From Sinohyriopsis cumingii (taxonomy: Eukaryota > Mollusca > Bivalvia > Unionida > Unionidae): 64,000 nucleotides of DNA. Position 1 is the stretch's first letter. Each line of letters begins with the position of its first letter. The notes under the pieces were generated by a model. That model ran no database searches, was not told where the DNA came from, and worked only from the letters and a program-made list of their open reading frames with translations. Where the stretch lies: contig JAPYKE020000576.1 of NCBI GenBank assembly GCA_028554795.2, forward strand, positions 1-64,000, read 5' to 3'. The position numbers and the translations under genes are program-made. This document shows, one piece after another, positions 51,065 through 63,786 of the stretch.

Positions 51065-54000
51065 TTCTTAGTGTAAGAAACTCAGTTATCATGGTCGAAT
51101 AATACCGCAAAGAAATTACAGAACCAAATAAATGGTGTCCTACATTTGTATCGTTTACCATGCTTTCTTTATCTGTATGTGTTGTAACCTTAATTCTCTG
51201 TCTACCCATCTCTCAAAACGCAAGTGTCTCAAGGTGAAAGTATTACCCGTTTCTTCTATCACCCAATGCGGACGTGCATGCTTATGTGTGTGAGTCAGAT
51301 TTCACTTATACACATATCGTTTGTGCGAAAATTTAATAAGGACAATACATACAAAGACACAGAAACCATTGTTCTCAGTATTTCTGGAAGTCACATTGGG
51401 GCTACTAGATTGTAAAACATAATCTTCATGAGGTACCAAACCAATTACTTTCTTCGATGGTCTTGTTGGTTCTGTCATCCTATCAGATTTACCACCAGTT
51501 CGTTTTCTTTCAACGTCTCGGTATCACTCTATAGTGGATGCAAATGGTGTTGGATATGAAAAATGGACAATCATGTCATCTTTGACATCCCTAGGCAAAT
51601 CTTCTACCAACGCATTTTGAAAAGTATTGAGTCACACGAATCGCTATCGTTGCTTGGTGTCTGCTTTCTGCTTGGAAAAGTGTAATCGTTTTATACACTA
51701 CTTGAACTCTATACATTTCACGGCTTAGGTGTAAGCCTCCAATTTCAATTGCATGGAAGTCAACATTTGCGTATCTATAATGTGACAATAATATTAGGGA
51801 CCGAGCAAATTAATTTTGGGCTGAATCAGGACTATGTGTGTGTGTGAGGCGATACGGTATGATGTTGGCCCTTTCTTTCTTCTAGTTCCTCACCGGAACA
51901 AATTCATCTTGATTGCAAAACTTTCGTTTGACTAGGTTTATTACGCAGCAGTTCCATATATCGGGTCAGTGTCTTAGAGTTCGAATATTCATTCAGTTTT
52001 CAAAGAGGCAAGAAGACAGAAGTATAACAGCAGATCGACCTGCTGGTCAACGATTTGCCAAGAGTAATACGAAAACCTAATTCACAGGCAAAAGTGTTAA
52101 GAAAACTTAACCCTTCTGGACAATGACTTGATTAGGCTCATATGAATACACATGGCATTTCGATTTCCAACAGATCTGCTTAGGTAGAGAAGTTAGGACA
52201 CAATCACATGATGCACTGATTGGATGACAAAACGAGAGACAGAGAGAACGAGAAAGAAAGCGAGTATAGACCCATTGGAAAATTGATATTGGTAAAGAAA
52301 GTGCATTCTATTAGATTTTTCTCTTATTAGTATGGCATTCTCTTATATTTCTGGCATAGTTGTACCCCGAAACGTTGTTTAATTATATACATTGCCACAT
52401 CGGCTATTGCCGAACGACTATATACATCTTTGTAAATTAGAACTAAGCTGCCTCCCGTCAAGAGTATGCCAGCCAAGGTTACCAAAAAATTATATTCACT
52501 GAGTAATGTGAACTATCATTCACAACGAAGTATGCTGCATTTATCTTCTTCAGATTTGTTAATAACTTAGGTAAAATTTTAATGAACAATATTCCAGTTT
52601 TTGTTAGACTAAAGTAAGAAAATAATCCGAACCTATTAAAATCCTACTTCTGATATTTATTTCTTGAAACCTAAAACGCGATTCCCTGAATTAGAAATTG
52701 TATCAACATACAAATTCCAAAGTGCATGTTGCCATCGAATTTTATGTCAAACGATGATATAATAGCCATTGTCGCCCTACAAAAGTGATTATCTTGTCAA
52801 AACTTGTAAATATGCATGAATGTGTATAGTGAGGTTTCTGATATGTTGTTTTGAACTTGAGGGTTTAAAGTTCTGATCACGGTATATGCTTATTTATATC
52901 TCATGGAGAGGTCCAAAGAGGAAATACCCAGATCTGCCGTTATAAAATGCGCCTGCATATTAGGATCGATGCTGATGATTGCAGTAATTCGTATAACAAC
53001 AGACGTATCGTCAATATTACACTGAGCAGATCAAGAACGTGCCCGTCTTGAAGACAAGAGTAAAACGAATATGTATCAAACGATTATCATGAGCCGGAAG
53101 ATACAAAGGTGTTGCGGGCGTCATCTGTATTAAATCACATGGTTCAACGGTTGGTAAAAACACAAACAGTATATACCCCTCAACATCTACGCCCGTCGGT
53201 TCAAACCAGCTTTCATAACTAACAGTGACAGCGTCACAAGTTAAATTCATCTGCGTTGTTGAGGTAATCGGTACCTGGTCAGAACTGATATCCCACATGC
53301 AAAAGTCGCGTCGTACCACAAATGCTTTTCATGTCAACCTAAAATTGATTTTTGTTCACTATCGTGCAATGTTAACCACATACGGTTTCGATTCTATTGC
53401 AATGATAGATCTGAGTGTAGAGTAATTTGCACGTATATAACTTTTAGAGTCTTTTCCGGTCTTAGTCTAGTATGTTCTTTGGTCGATTTTATGTTGTAGG
53501 CACCTGCAGAGGGTTTATTAGTATTCCAGATGGCACCGTTGTCTGATAAAAATACAAATAAGTTATTCACTGGCAGACCAGCTAACGGTTGTGATAGGAT
53601 ATTAGTAAACGCGCAGTGAAGCAAACGCGATCTCTAGTGTGCGTGATTACCCAGCGGTAAGAGTTGCAGAAATATCACACTGAATTATGGCTTCGTTGAT
53701 CAGATTGTAATGAAATTAGGTAACGCTCTGCGTTGTATTTATTACAAAATGTTGCATGGCGGCAGATATTTTGCGTAAAACGTACACTCAATCGTTTCAG
53801 AATTCGCCATTGGTGTACGAACTTCGTTCGTCGTACACATCATCAATATGTTCAACAAGTTCGTGATCAGTAATGTCTCTCTCCATGAGGCCATATGTAG
53901 CCAGTATCTGACAAATCGTTAATAATTTCGGGTGCGTTTATCAGCAAGGTCGTTAACGTCACATAGTCCCTTCCCTTTGGTTACTGCTCTGGTGTGAATG

Positions 54001-54806
54001 CAGCAGGTCTTTGGTCTGGCTGTGCTTTCCGTGCAATTTATTTCATGTAACTTTTCGTAAGTTCAGCAACTTGCTTTATGGGGATAATTAGCGGTGTAAA
54101 TGTTTGTTTTAAACTGGCTGTGATGTCTTCTTATGCAGTCTCTTGTAACTATAATATATATTTGACGTTTGTCGACATACTATATCATTCTAAATGAATT
54201 CATGGTGTTCACAAGGCGCTTCACTGCATCGCTTTCCAAAGGCTTTTTTGACATCCTGGAAGATGTCATTAATTGATTTTTATTGTTAAATTGCTGTGTC
54301 AGACTCATTCGTGTCCAACCAGCTCGGTATGTACCTCTACATATTTCAGTTACCTTGACGGTGAGAAAAGTGTATGGATCCTTTGTGATCCGCGCAAACA
54401 TATCACGAAATTCATTCATCTGCTGCAGAGTTGGGTGGAATAATACCAAGTCCAACGAATATTTCCAGGACTATGCGCGTCGATGCCAGAATATATCATC
54501 AACATACAGTTGTCACGATTAAGTTATGTAGATGTGCGTATCGCTGAATCAAACAAATCAAGTCTGTGCTTTTATACCGACAACTTGTGCAGGAGTGACC
54601 TGGTGCACAAGCATCACATTGTCATATTACTGTAAGACTGGTTTGTATTATATTCAAATCGTCAATGGTAGATGCTTCAGCAATGCTGTGAACGGCACCA
54701 CGTCCACCATGAATGATCTTTCTAGATTCAAAGGCCTAGTCAAAAATGGATATTTCAAACCTGTCTTGCTCATTATCACGGACAAGGTCGACTGGAATTC
54801 TTTTGC

Positions 54807-56072
54807 TCAGATTCCCGTGGTTATTCCCAACAATGAATTGTTCAAGAGCTTGACAAAGCCCTTCTCAATGTCATTAGTGTCCATTCCTATCAGATCCCTT
54901 TTCTGGATATACAGCTCCACGTAGGGATACAGCGAACACACGTCCAAGTATTTCATTTCTTCTCCTTTCTCTTCGTCGGCTTGGTACAGCAAACAGGTGG
55001 CATTGGTCCTTCCTCCGTACAAACTATCCCTCGGGTTCAGCGGGTCCATGAACTGGTAACTTTCCACGAGGCGTTTAAACTCGGGATCGGTTTTCAAACG
55101 GTGATCGTATTCGTGTTCCCACATTTCCACCACTTGGTATCCTTCCTGTTCTAACTTTAGGCGTCGCTGACAAGTGGCCTGGTACAAGTCTTCCATGGTT
55201 CGTTGTAAAAACTGATTTTTAGTGCCACGGTCAGGGTAACAGACGGGACATCCGTGAAACAAGCAACCGTTAAACTCGTACACGATCTTGGGGTTTTCTA
55301 AGTCCCAGCCATCGACCGAATGCGTTCCGATGGTCTTTTCGCCTCCTCCGTTGCGGGCATGCTGAATCCATTTGTCTTCCTTGTCGCACAAGTAATGTAA
55401 CCAGCGTAGGGCTTTGACCGAGTATTGACGTTTGACATAGTTGCTCGTTTGAGGACTGATGACAGCCACGGTGTTTTCAGGCATGAATCGTTGCCGGTAC
55501 ACTAAGGAACACGCTTTGGCAATGGTGCAAGCTTCTTTCAAAGGATCGACCCCTCCGTGTTCCATGAACAGTTCTCGAAATTTTCCACAGCAACGTCGTA
55601 AAATGTCCACGTTGGAACGACAATACTTTAACATTTCTTCCTGAAAGTCGAAGGGGTCCGAGGCGTGAGCCTGATACCAAGCGTAGAAAGCTTCTCGTTG
55701 TTCGGTACGCATGTTGTCAGGGTCGTAATAGTGAGCCTCAGGCAAATGGGGTAGAACGGCGTGTTGACTGGCTTCCGTATTGAAAAAGTGTGGAAAGTAC
55801 CCTTTAGCGTAATTATTGTGACTACCAATCACATTTCTGGAGAAGTTCCCTATAACAGGAATACATAAAACATTTTTCAGCACAAGAGAGGACATATTTG
55901 GCGGCCAGCATACAAGGTGGAGGAAGAACCCGTGAAAAAAACCTACCCACGAGAAGCTACTTGTAACCTGTCTCACATATCCACATTGGTTGAATCGGAG
56001 ACTCGAACCCACGAAAACAGAGTTGAGGCGGCAGTGATCCGTAACGATGAGCAGTTTAGACCACTCGGCCAC
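54807..56072 (-). pseudogene. Family B DNA polymerase fragment, SINE-fused frame (unit 9)
   Basis: An open 421-codon copy with the consensus protein. It carries the silent Leu271 codon change (C at 55260) that groups it with unit 4. Confidence 0.85.
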
Positions 56073-56081
56073 TCTGGGCCC
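55886..56081 (-). mobile_element. tRNA-derived SINE-like element (unit 9)
   Basis: Same A and B boxes as the unit 1 copy; no difference noticed. Confidence 0.7.
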
Positions 56082-56097
56082 AGAGAGAGAGAGAGAG

Positions 56098-56129
<32 letters not shown>
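56082..56129. repeat. Microsatellite (AG)10(TG)14 (unit 9)
   Basis: 48 bases, same allele as unit 4. Confidence 0.95.
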
Positions 56130-56133
<4 letters not shown>

Positions 56134-56746
56134 ACCATTTTTAAACACATCACGACATTTAGGTTAGTGTGTTTTCGTTTCTCCTTACGAAATTAGACAA
56201 ACATCTATAATTACTCCTAGGGGAAAAACACGATTGTAAAGTATCACAAGAATGAAGTGGAGACTAATTTGATTACAAAATGTCCGCAGAATAGTACACT
56301 CAAGCATGCAGTAATGTAATTTGCAATTAGGTTGACGCAATTTCCATGCGATCGCCCATGGTACGATTATTCGTGCGTTAGTTGTATTGTTTGAAAAGGG
56401 ACTAGTGTCAAATACAGAAATGCGTTTGATTTTCACTCTCCGCGAATAACAACTGAAACAACTGGAAAATATCGATCAGACAATGAAGTCAAGAAGGAAT
56501 GCATTGCTCAACTAGGCGAAATTTTGTCAGGCCTATGTGTTACCAACAACATCTGACGCAAGGTTCACAGCAGAAAAGTGATTGCCAACTGCTGAGAGTG
56601 TGCTCTACTCGTGGACAAGTTATACGTACCAATATTACCAAAGCACACGTTTGTGGAAGAACGAAATGATCTGACATTTGTCTTCAAATAGTGGTCTTGG
56701 AACATAAATGTTACATTCAAAATTACCATTCGAGAACTTAGTGCGA

Positions 56747-57428
56747 ATGCAAACGACCGGCATTCACATTCCTAATTTCTGCGTGGCTGATCAAGCGTAC
56801 GAGAAGTGTATCAAAGAATCACTCTTTTGTCATTGCCTTCACTGTAGCAAGATTCCTGGATGATGTGAAAAATCTACTGATGAATTATTATTACCCTATC
56901 GATGAAACCTAGAGTCAAACATGCATCGATCGGTACGGAGATTGACATCGCTATGCCATGGTGATGGCTCACATTTTCTACGGATAAGATGTATAATTTC
57001 CTCTGAATACTATACAGAATAAGGTGCCGATTGCTCTAAAATCCTCTTGAACGGAGTCAAAATCATCTTCATGCAATTGGGACATGTACAGTTTAAAGAT
57101 CACATGAGATATTTAGCAGTGCCTTTGAGTCGAATGCCTAAAACCTTTGGAATGACAGAAAAAGCCAATCAACACGCCGTCCGGCCACATTTCTCTCATG
57201 ATCACTATTACGAACCCGACAATATCCGCACTGAACAACGACAAGCTTTCTACGCTTGGCACTGCTCATACGCTTTGGACGCCTTTGAAAGTTCAGGAAG
57301 AAATGTTAAAGTATTGTCGCTACGATCTGGACATTGTAGGGCGTTGCTCTGGAAAATTTCGAGAACTCTTCGTGGAGCACGGTGGGATCGACCCCTTCGC
57401 GGAAGCCTATACCATCGACAAAGCGTGA
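56747..57428 (+). pseudogene. Plus-strand polymerase B exonuclease fragment (unit 9/10 junction)
   Basis: Carries the consensus set of breaks; no private difference noticed. Confidence 0.72.
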
Positions 57429-60400
57429 TTCTTAGTGTAAGAAACTCAGTTATCATGGTCGAATAATACCGCAAAGAAATTACAGAACCAAATAAATGGT
57501 GTCCTACATTTGTATCGTTTACCATGCTTTCTTTATCTGTATGCGTTGTAACCTTAATTCTCTGTCTACCCATCTCTCAAAACGCAAGTGTCTCAAGGTG
57601 AAAGTATTACCCGTTTCTTCTATCACCCAATGCGGACGTGCATGCTTATGTGTGTGAGTCAGATTTCACTTATACACATATCGTTTGTGCGAAAATTTAA
57701 TAAGGACAATACATACAAAGACACAGAAACCATTGTTCTCAGTATTTCTGGAAGTCACATTGGGGCTACTAGATTGTAAAACATAATCTTCATGAGGTAC
57801 CAAACCAATTACTTTCTTCGATGGTCTTGTTGGTTCTGTCATCCTATCAGATTTACCACCAGTTCGTTTTCTTTCAACGTCTCGGTATCACTCTATAGTG
57901 GATGCAAATGGTGTTGGATATGAAAAATGGACAATCATGTCATCTTTGACATCCCTAGGCAAATCTTCTACCAACGCATTTTGAAAAGTATTGAGTCACA
58001 CGAATCGCTATCGTTGCTTGGTGTCTGCTTTCTGCTTGGAAAAGTGTAATCGTTTTATACACTACTTGAACTCTATACATTTCACGGCTTAGGTGTAAGC
58101 CTCCAATTTCAATTGCATGGAAGTCAACATTTGCGTATCTATAATGTGACAATAATATTAGGGACCGAGCAAATTAATTTTGGGCTGAATCAGGACTATG
58201 TGTGTGTGTGAGGCGATACGGTATGATGTTGGCCCTTTCTTTCTTCTAGTTCCTCACCGGAACAAATTCATCTTGATTGCAAAACTTTCGTTTGACTAGG
58301 TTTATTACGCAGCAGTTCCATATATCGGGTCAGTGTCTTAGAGTTCGAATATTCATTCAGTTTTCAAAGAGGCAAGAAGACAGAAGTATAACAGCAGATC
58401 GACCTGCTGGTCAACGATTTGCCAAGAGTAATACGAAAACCTAATTCACAGGCAAAAGTGTTAAGAAAACTTAACCCTTCTGGACAATGACTTGATTAGG
58501 CTCATATGAATACACATGGCATTTCGATTTCCAACAGATCTGCTTAGGTAGAGAAGTTAGGACACAATCACATGATGCACTGATTGGATGACAAAACGAG
58601 AGACAGAGAGAACGAGAAAGAAAGCGAGTATAGACCCATTGGAAAATTGATATTGGTAAAGAAAGTGCATTCTATTAGATTTTTCTCTTATTAGTATGGC
58701 ATTCTCTTATATTTCTGGCATAGTTGTACCCCGAAACGTTGTTTAATTATATACATTGCCACATCGGCTATTGCCGAACGACTATATACATCTTTGTAAA
58801 TTAGAACTAAGCTGCCTCCCGTCAAGAGTATGCCAGCCAAGGTTACCAAAAAATTATATTCACTGAGTAATGTGAACTATCATTCACAACGAAGTATGCT
58901 GCATTTATCTTCTTCAGATTTGTTAATAACTTAGGTAAAATTTTAATGAACAATATTCCAGTTTTTGTTAGACTAAAGTAAGAAAATAATCCGAACCTAT
59001 TAAAATCCTACTTCTGATATTTATTTCTTGAAACCTAAAACGCGATTCCCTGAATTAGAAATTGTATCAACATACAAATTCCAAAGTGCATGTTGCCATC
59101 GAATTTTATGTCAAACGATGATATAATAGCCATTGTCGCCCTACAAAAGTGATTATCTTGTCAAAACTTGTAAATATGCATGAATGTGTATAGTGAGGTT
59201 TCTGATATGTTGTTTTGAACTTGAGGGTTTAAAGTTCTGATCACGGTATATGCTTATTTATATCTCATGGAGAGGTCCAAAGAGGAAATACCCAGATCTG
59301 CCGTTATAAAATGCGCCTGCATATTAGGATCGATGCTGATGATTGCAGTAATTCGTATAACAACAGACGTATCGTCAATATTACACTGAGCAGATCAAGA
59401 ACGTGCCCGTCTTGAAGACAAGAGTAAAACGAATATGTATCAAACGATTATCATGAGCCGGAAGATACAAAGGTGTTGCGGGCGTCATCTGTATTAAATC
59501 ACATGGTTCAACGGTTGGTAAAAACACAAACAGTATATACCCCTCAACATCTACGCCCGTCGGTTCAAACCAGCTTTCATAACTAACAGTGACAGCGTCA
59601 CAAGTTAAATTCATCTGCGTTGTTGAGGTAATCGGTACCTGGTCAGAACTGATATCCCACATGCAAAAGTCGCGTCGTACCACAAATGCTTTTCATGTCA
59701 ACCTAAAATTGATTTTTGTTCACTATCGTGCAATGTTAACCACATACGGTTTCGATTCTATTGCAATGATAGATCTGAGTGTAGAGTAATTTGCACGTAT
59801 ATAACTTTTAGAGTCTTTTCCGGTCTTAGTCTAGTATGTTCTTTGGTCGATTTTATGTTGTAGGCACCTGCAGAGGGTTTATTAGTATTCCAGATGGCAC
59901 CGTTGTCTGATAAAAATACAAATAAGTTATTCACTGGCAGACCAGCTAACGGTTGTGATAGGATATTAGTAAACGCGCAGTGAAGCAAACGCGATCTCTA
60001 GTGTGCGTGATTACCCAGCGGTAAGAGTTGCAGAAATATCACACTGAATTATGGCTTCGTTGATCAGATTGTAATGAAATTAGGTAACGCTCTGCGTTGT
60101 ATTTATTACAAAATGTTGCATGGCGGCAGATATTTTGCGTAAAACGTACACTCAATCGTTTCAGAATTCGCCATTGGTGTACGAACTTCGTTCGTCGTAC
60201 ACATCATCAATATGTTCAACAAGTTCGTGATCAGTAATGTCTCTCTCCATGAGGCCATATGTAGCCAGTATCTGACAAATCGTTAATAATTTCGGGTGCG
60301 TTTATCAGCAAGGTCGTTAACGTCACATAGTCCCTTCCCTTTGGTTACTGCTCTGGTGTGAATGTAGCAGGTCTTTGGTCTGGCTGTGCTTTCCGTGCAA

Positions 60401-61170
60401 TTTATTTCATGTAACTTTTCGTAAGTTCAGCAACTTGCTTTATGGGGATAATTAGCGGTGTAAATGTTTGTTTTAAACTGGCTGTGATGTCTTCTTATGC
60501 AGTCTCTTGTAACTATAATATATATTTGACGTTTGTCGACATACTATATCATTCTAAATGAATTCATGGTGTTCACAAGGCGCTTCACTGCATCGCTTTC
60601 CAAAGGCTTTTTTGACATCCTGGAAGATGTCATTAATTGATTTTTATTGTTAAATTGCTGTGTCAGACTCATTCGTGTCCAACCAGCTCGGTATGTACCT
60701 CTACATATTTCAGTTACCTTGACGGTGAGAAAAGTGTATGGATCCTTTGTGATCCGCGCAAACATATCACGAAATTCATTCATCTGCTGCAGAGTTGGGT
60801 GGAATAATACCAAGTCCAACGAATATTTCCAGGACTATGCGCGTCGATGCCAGAATATATCATCAACATACAGTTGTCACGATTAAGTCATGTAGATGTG
60901 CGTATCGCTGAATCAAACAAATCAAGTCTGTGCTTTTATGCCGACAACTTGTGCAGGAGTGACCTGGTGCACAAGCATCACATTGTCATATTACTGTAAG
61001 ACTGGTTTGTATTATATTCAAATCGTCAATGGTAGATGCTTCAGCAATGCTGTGAACGGCACCACGTCCACCATGAATGATCTTTCTAGATTCAAAGGCC
61101 TAGTCAAAAATGGATATTTCAAACCTGTCTTGCTCATTATCACGGACAAGGTCGACTGGAATTCTTTTGC

Positions 61171-62436
61171 TCAGATTCCCGTGGTTATTCCCAACAATGA
61201 ATTGTTCAAGAGCTTGACAAAGCCCTTCTCAATGTCATTAGTGTCCATTCCTATCAGATCCCTTTTCTGGATATACAGCTCCACGTAGGGATACAGCGAA
61301 CACACGTCCAAGTATTTCATTTCTTCTCCTTTCTCTTCGTCGGCTTGGTACAGCAAACAGGTGGCATTGGTCCTTCCTCCGTACAAACTATCCCTCGGGT
61401 TCAGCGGGTCCATGAACTGGTAACTTTCCACGAGGCGTTTAAACTCGGGATCGGTTTTCAAACGGTGATCGTATTCGTGTTCCCACATTTCCACCACTTG
61501 GTATCCTTCCTGTTCTAACTTTAGGCGTCGCTGACAAGTGGCCTGGTACAAGTCTTCCATGGTTCGTTGTAAAAACTGATTTTTAGTGCCACGGTCAGGG
61601 TAACAGACGGGACATCCGTGAAACAAGCAACCGTTAAACTCGTACACGATCTTGGGGTTTTCTAAGTCCCAGCCATCGACCGAATGCGTTCCGATGGTCT
61701 TTTCGCCTCCTCCGTTGCGGGCATGCTGAATCCATTTGTCTTCCTTGTCGCACAAGTAATGTAACCAGCGTAGGGCTTTGACCGAGTATTGACGTTTGAC
61801 ATAGTTGCTCGTTTGAGGACTGATGACAGCCACGGTGTTTTCAGGCATGAATCGTTGCCGGTACACTAAGGAACACGCTTTGGCAATGGTGCAAGCTTCT
61901 TTCAAAGGATCGACCCCTCCGTGTTCCATGAACAGTTCTCGAAATTTTCCACAGCAACGTCGTAAAATGTCCACGTTGGAACGACAATACTTTAACATTT
62001 CTTCCTGAAAGTCGAAGGGGTCCGAGGCGTGAGCCTGATACCAAGCGTAGAAAGCTTCTCGTTGTTCGGTACGCATGTTGTCAGGGTCGTAATAGTGAGC
62101 CTCAGGCAAATGGGGTAGAACGGCGTGTTGACTGGCTTCCGTATTGAAAAAGTGTGGAAAGTACCCTTTAGCGTAATTATTGTGACTACCAATCACATTT
62201 CTGGAGAAGTTCCCTATAACAGGAATACATAAAACATTTTTCAGCACAAGAGAGGACATATTTGGCGGCCAGCATACAAGGTGGAGGAAGAACCCGTGAA
62301 AAAAACCTACCCACGAGAAGCTACTTGTAACCTGTCTCACATATCCACATTGGTTGAATCGGAGACTCGAACCCACGAAAACAGAGTTGAGGCGGCAGTG
62401 ATCCGTAACGATGAGCAGTTTAGACCACTCGGCCAC
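61171..62436 (-). pseudogene. Family B DNA polymerase fragment, SINE-fused frame (unit 10)
   Basis: An open 421-codon copy with the consensus protein and the silent Leu271 change (C at 61624) found in type D units, although the neighbouring sites in this unit are of other types. Confidence 0.85.
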
Positions 62437-62445
62437 TCTGGGCCC
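62250..62445 (-). mobile_element. tRNA-derived SINE-like element (unit 10)
   Basis: Same A and B boxes as the unit 1 copy; it abuts the shortest microsatellite of the array. Confidence 0.7.
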
Positions 62446-62487
62446 AGAGAGAGAGAGAGAGAGAGAGTGTGTGTGTGTGTGTGTGTG
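62446..62487. repeat. Microsatellite (AG)11(TG)10 (unit 10)
   Basis: 42 bases, an allele seen nowhere else in the window; it accounts for the short unit length of 6358. Confidence 0.95.
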
Positions 62488-63104
62488 TTATACCATTTTT
62501 AAACACATCACGACATTTAGGTTAGTGTGTTTTCGTTTCTCCTTACGAAATTAGACAAACATCTATAATTACTCCTAGGGGAAAAACACGATTGTAAAGT
62601 ATCACAAGAATGAAGTGGAGACTAATTTGATTACAAAATGTCCGCAGAATAGTACACTCAAGCATGCAGTAATGTAATTTGCAATTAGGTTGACGCAATT
62701 TCCATGCGATCGCCCATGGTACGATTATTCGTGCGTTAGTTGTATTGTTTGAAAAGGGACTAGTGTCAAATACAGAAATGCGTTTGATTTTCACTCTCCG
62801 CGAATAACAACTGAAACAACTGGAAAATATCGATCAGACAATGAAGTCAAGAAGGAATGCATTGCTCAACTAGGCGAAATTTTGTCAGGCCTATGTGTTA
62901 CCAACAACATCTGACGCAAGGTTCACAGCAGAAAAGTGATTGCCAACTGCTGAGAGTGTGCTCTACTCGTGGACAAGTTATACGTACCAATATTACCAAA
63001 GCACACGTTTGTGGAAGAACGAAATGATCTGACATTTGTCTTCAAATAGTGGTCTTGGAACATAAATGTTACATTCAAAATTACCATTCGAGAACTTAGT
63101 GCGA

Positions 63105-63786
63105 ATGCAAACGACCGGCATTCACATTCCTAATTTCTGCGTGGCTGATCAAGCGTACGAGAAGTGTATCAAAGAATCACTCTTTTGTCATTGCCTTCAC
63201 TGTAGCAAGATTCCTGGATGATGTGAAAAATCTACTGATGAATTATTATTACCCTATCGATGAAACCTAGAGTCAAACATGCATCGATCGGTACGGAGAT
63301 TGACATCGCTATGCCATGGTGATGGCTCACATTTTCTACGGATAAGATGTATAATTTCCTCTGAATACTATACAGAATAAGGTGCCGATTGCTCTAAAAT
63401 CCTCTTGAACGGAGTCAAAATCATCTTCATGCAATTGGGACATGTACAGTTTAAAGATCACATGAGATATTTAGCAGTGCCTTTGAGTCGAATGCCTAAA
63501 ACCTTTGGAATGACAGAAAAAGCCAATCAACACGCCGTCCGGCCACATTTCTCTCATGATCACTATTACGAACCCGACAATATCCGCACTGAACAACGAC
63601 AAGCTTTCTACGCTTGGCACTGCTCATACGCTTTGGACGCCTTTGAAAGTTCAGGAAGAAATGTTAAAGTATTGTCGCTACGATCTGGACATTGTAGGGC
63701 GTTGCTCTGGAAAATTTCGAGAACTCTTCGTGGAGCACGGTGGGATCGACCCCTTCGCGGAAGCCTATACCATCGACAAAGCGTGA
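63105..63786 (+). pseudogene. Plus-strand polymerase B exonuclease fragment (unit 10/11 junction)
   Basis: Carries the consensus set of breaks. It is the last complete copy in the window. Confidence 0.72.

Larger units (their letters stand above)
50902..57265. repeat. Tandem macrosatellite unit 9 (type D)
   Basis: Length 6364. It shares C at 55260 and an (AG)10(TG)14 microsatellite with unit 4. A private T at 51180 was noticed in the non-coding part. Confidence 0.97.
57266..63623. repeat. Tandem macrosatellite unit 10 (mosaic type)
   Basis: Length 6358, the shortest, owing to an (AG)11(TG)10 microsatellite. It combines G at 60940 (otherwise type B) with C at 61624 (otherwise type D) and eleven AG repeats (otherwise type A), but lacks the type A base after the microsatellite. 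Private changes are T at 60365 and C at 60889. It fits no single class and may be a recombinant or the edge of a different array block. Confidence 0.97.
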
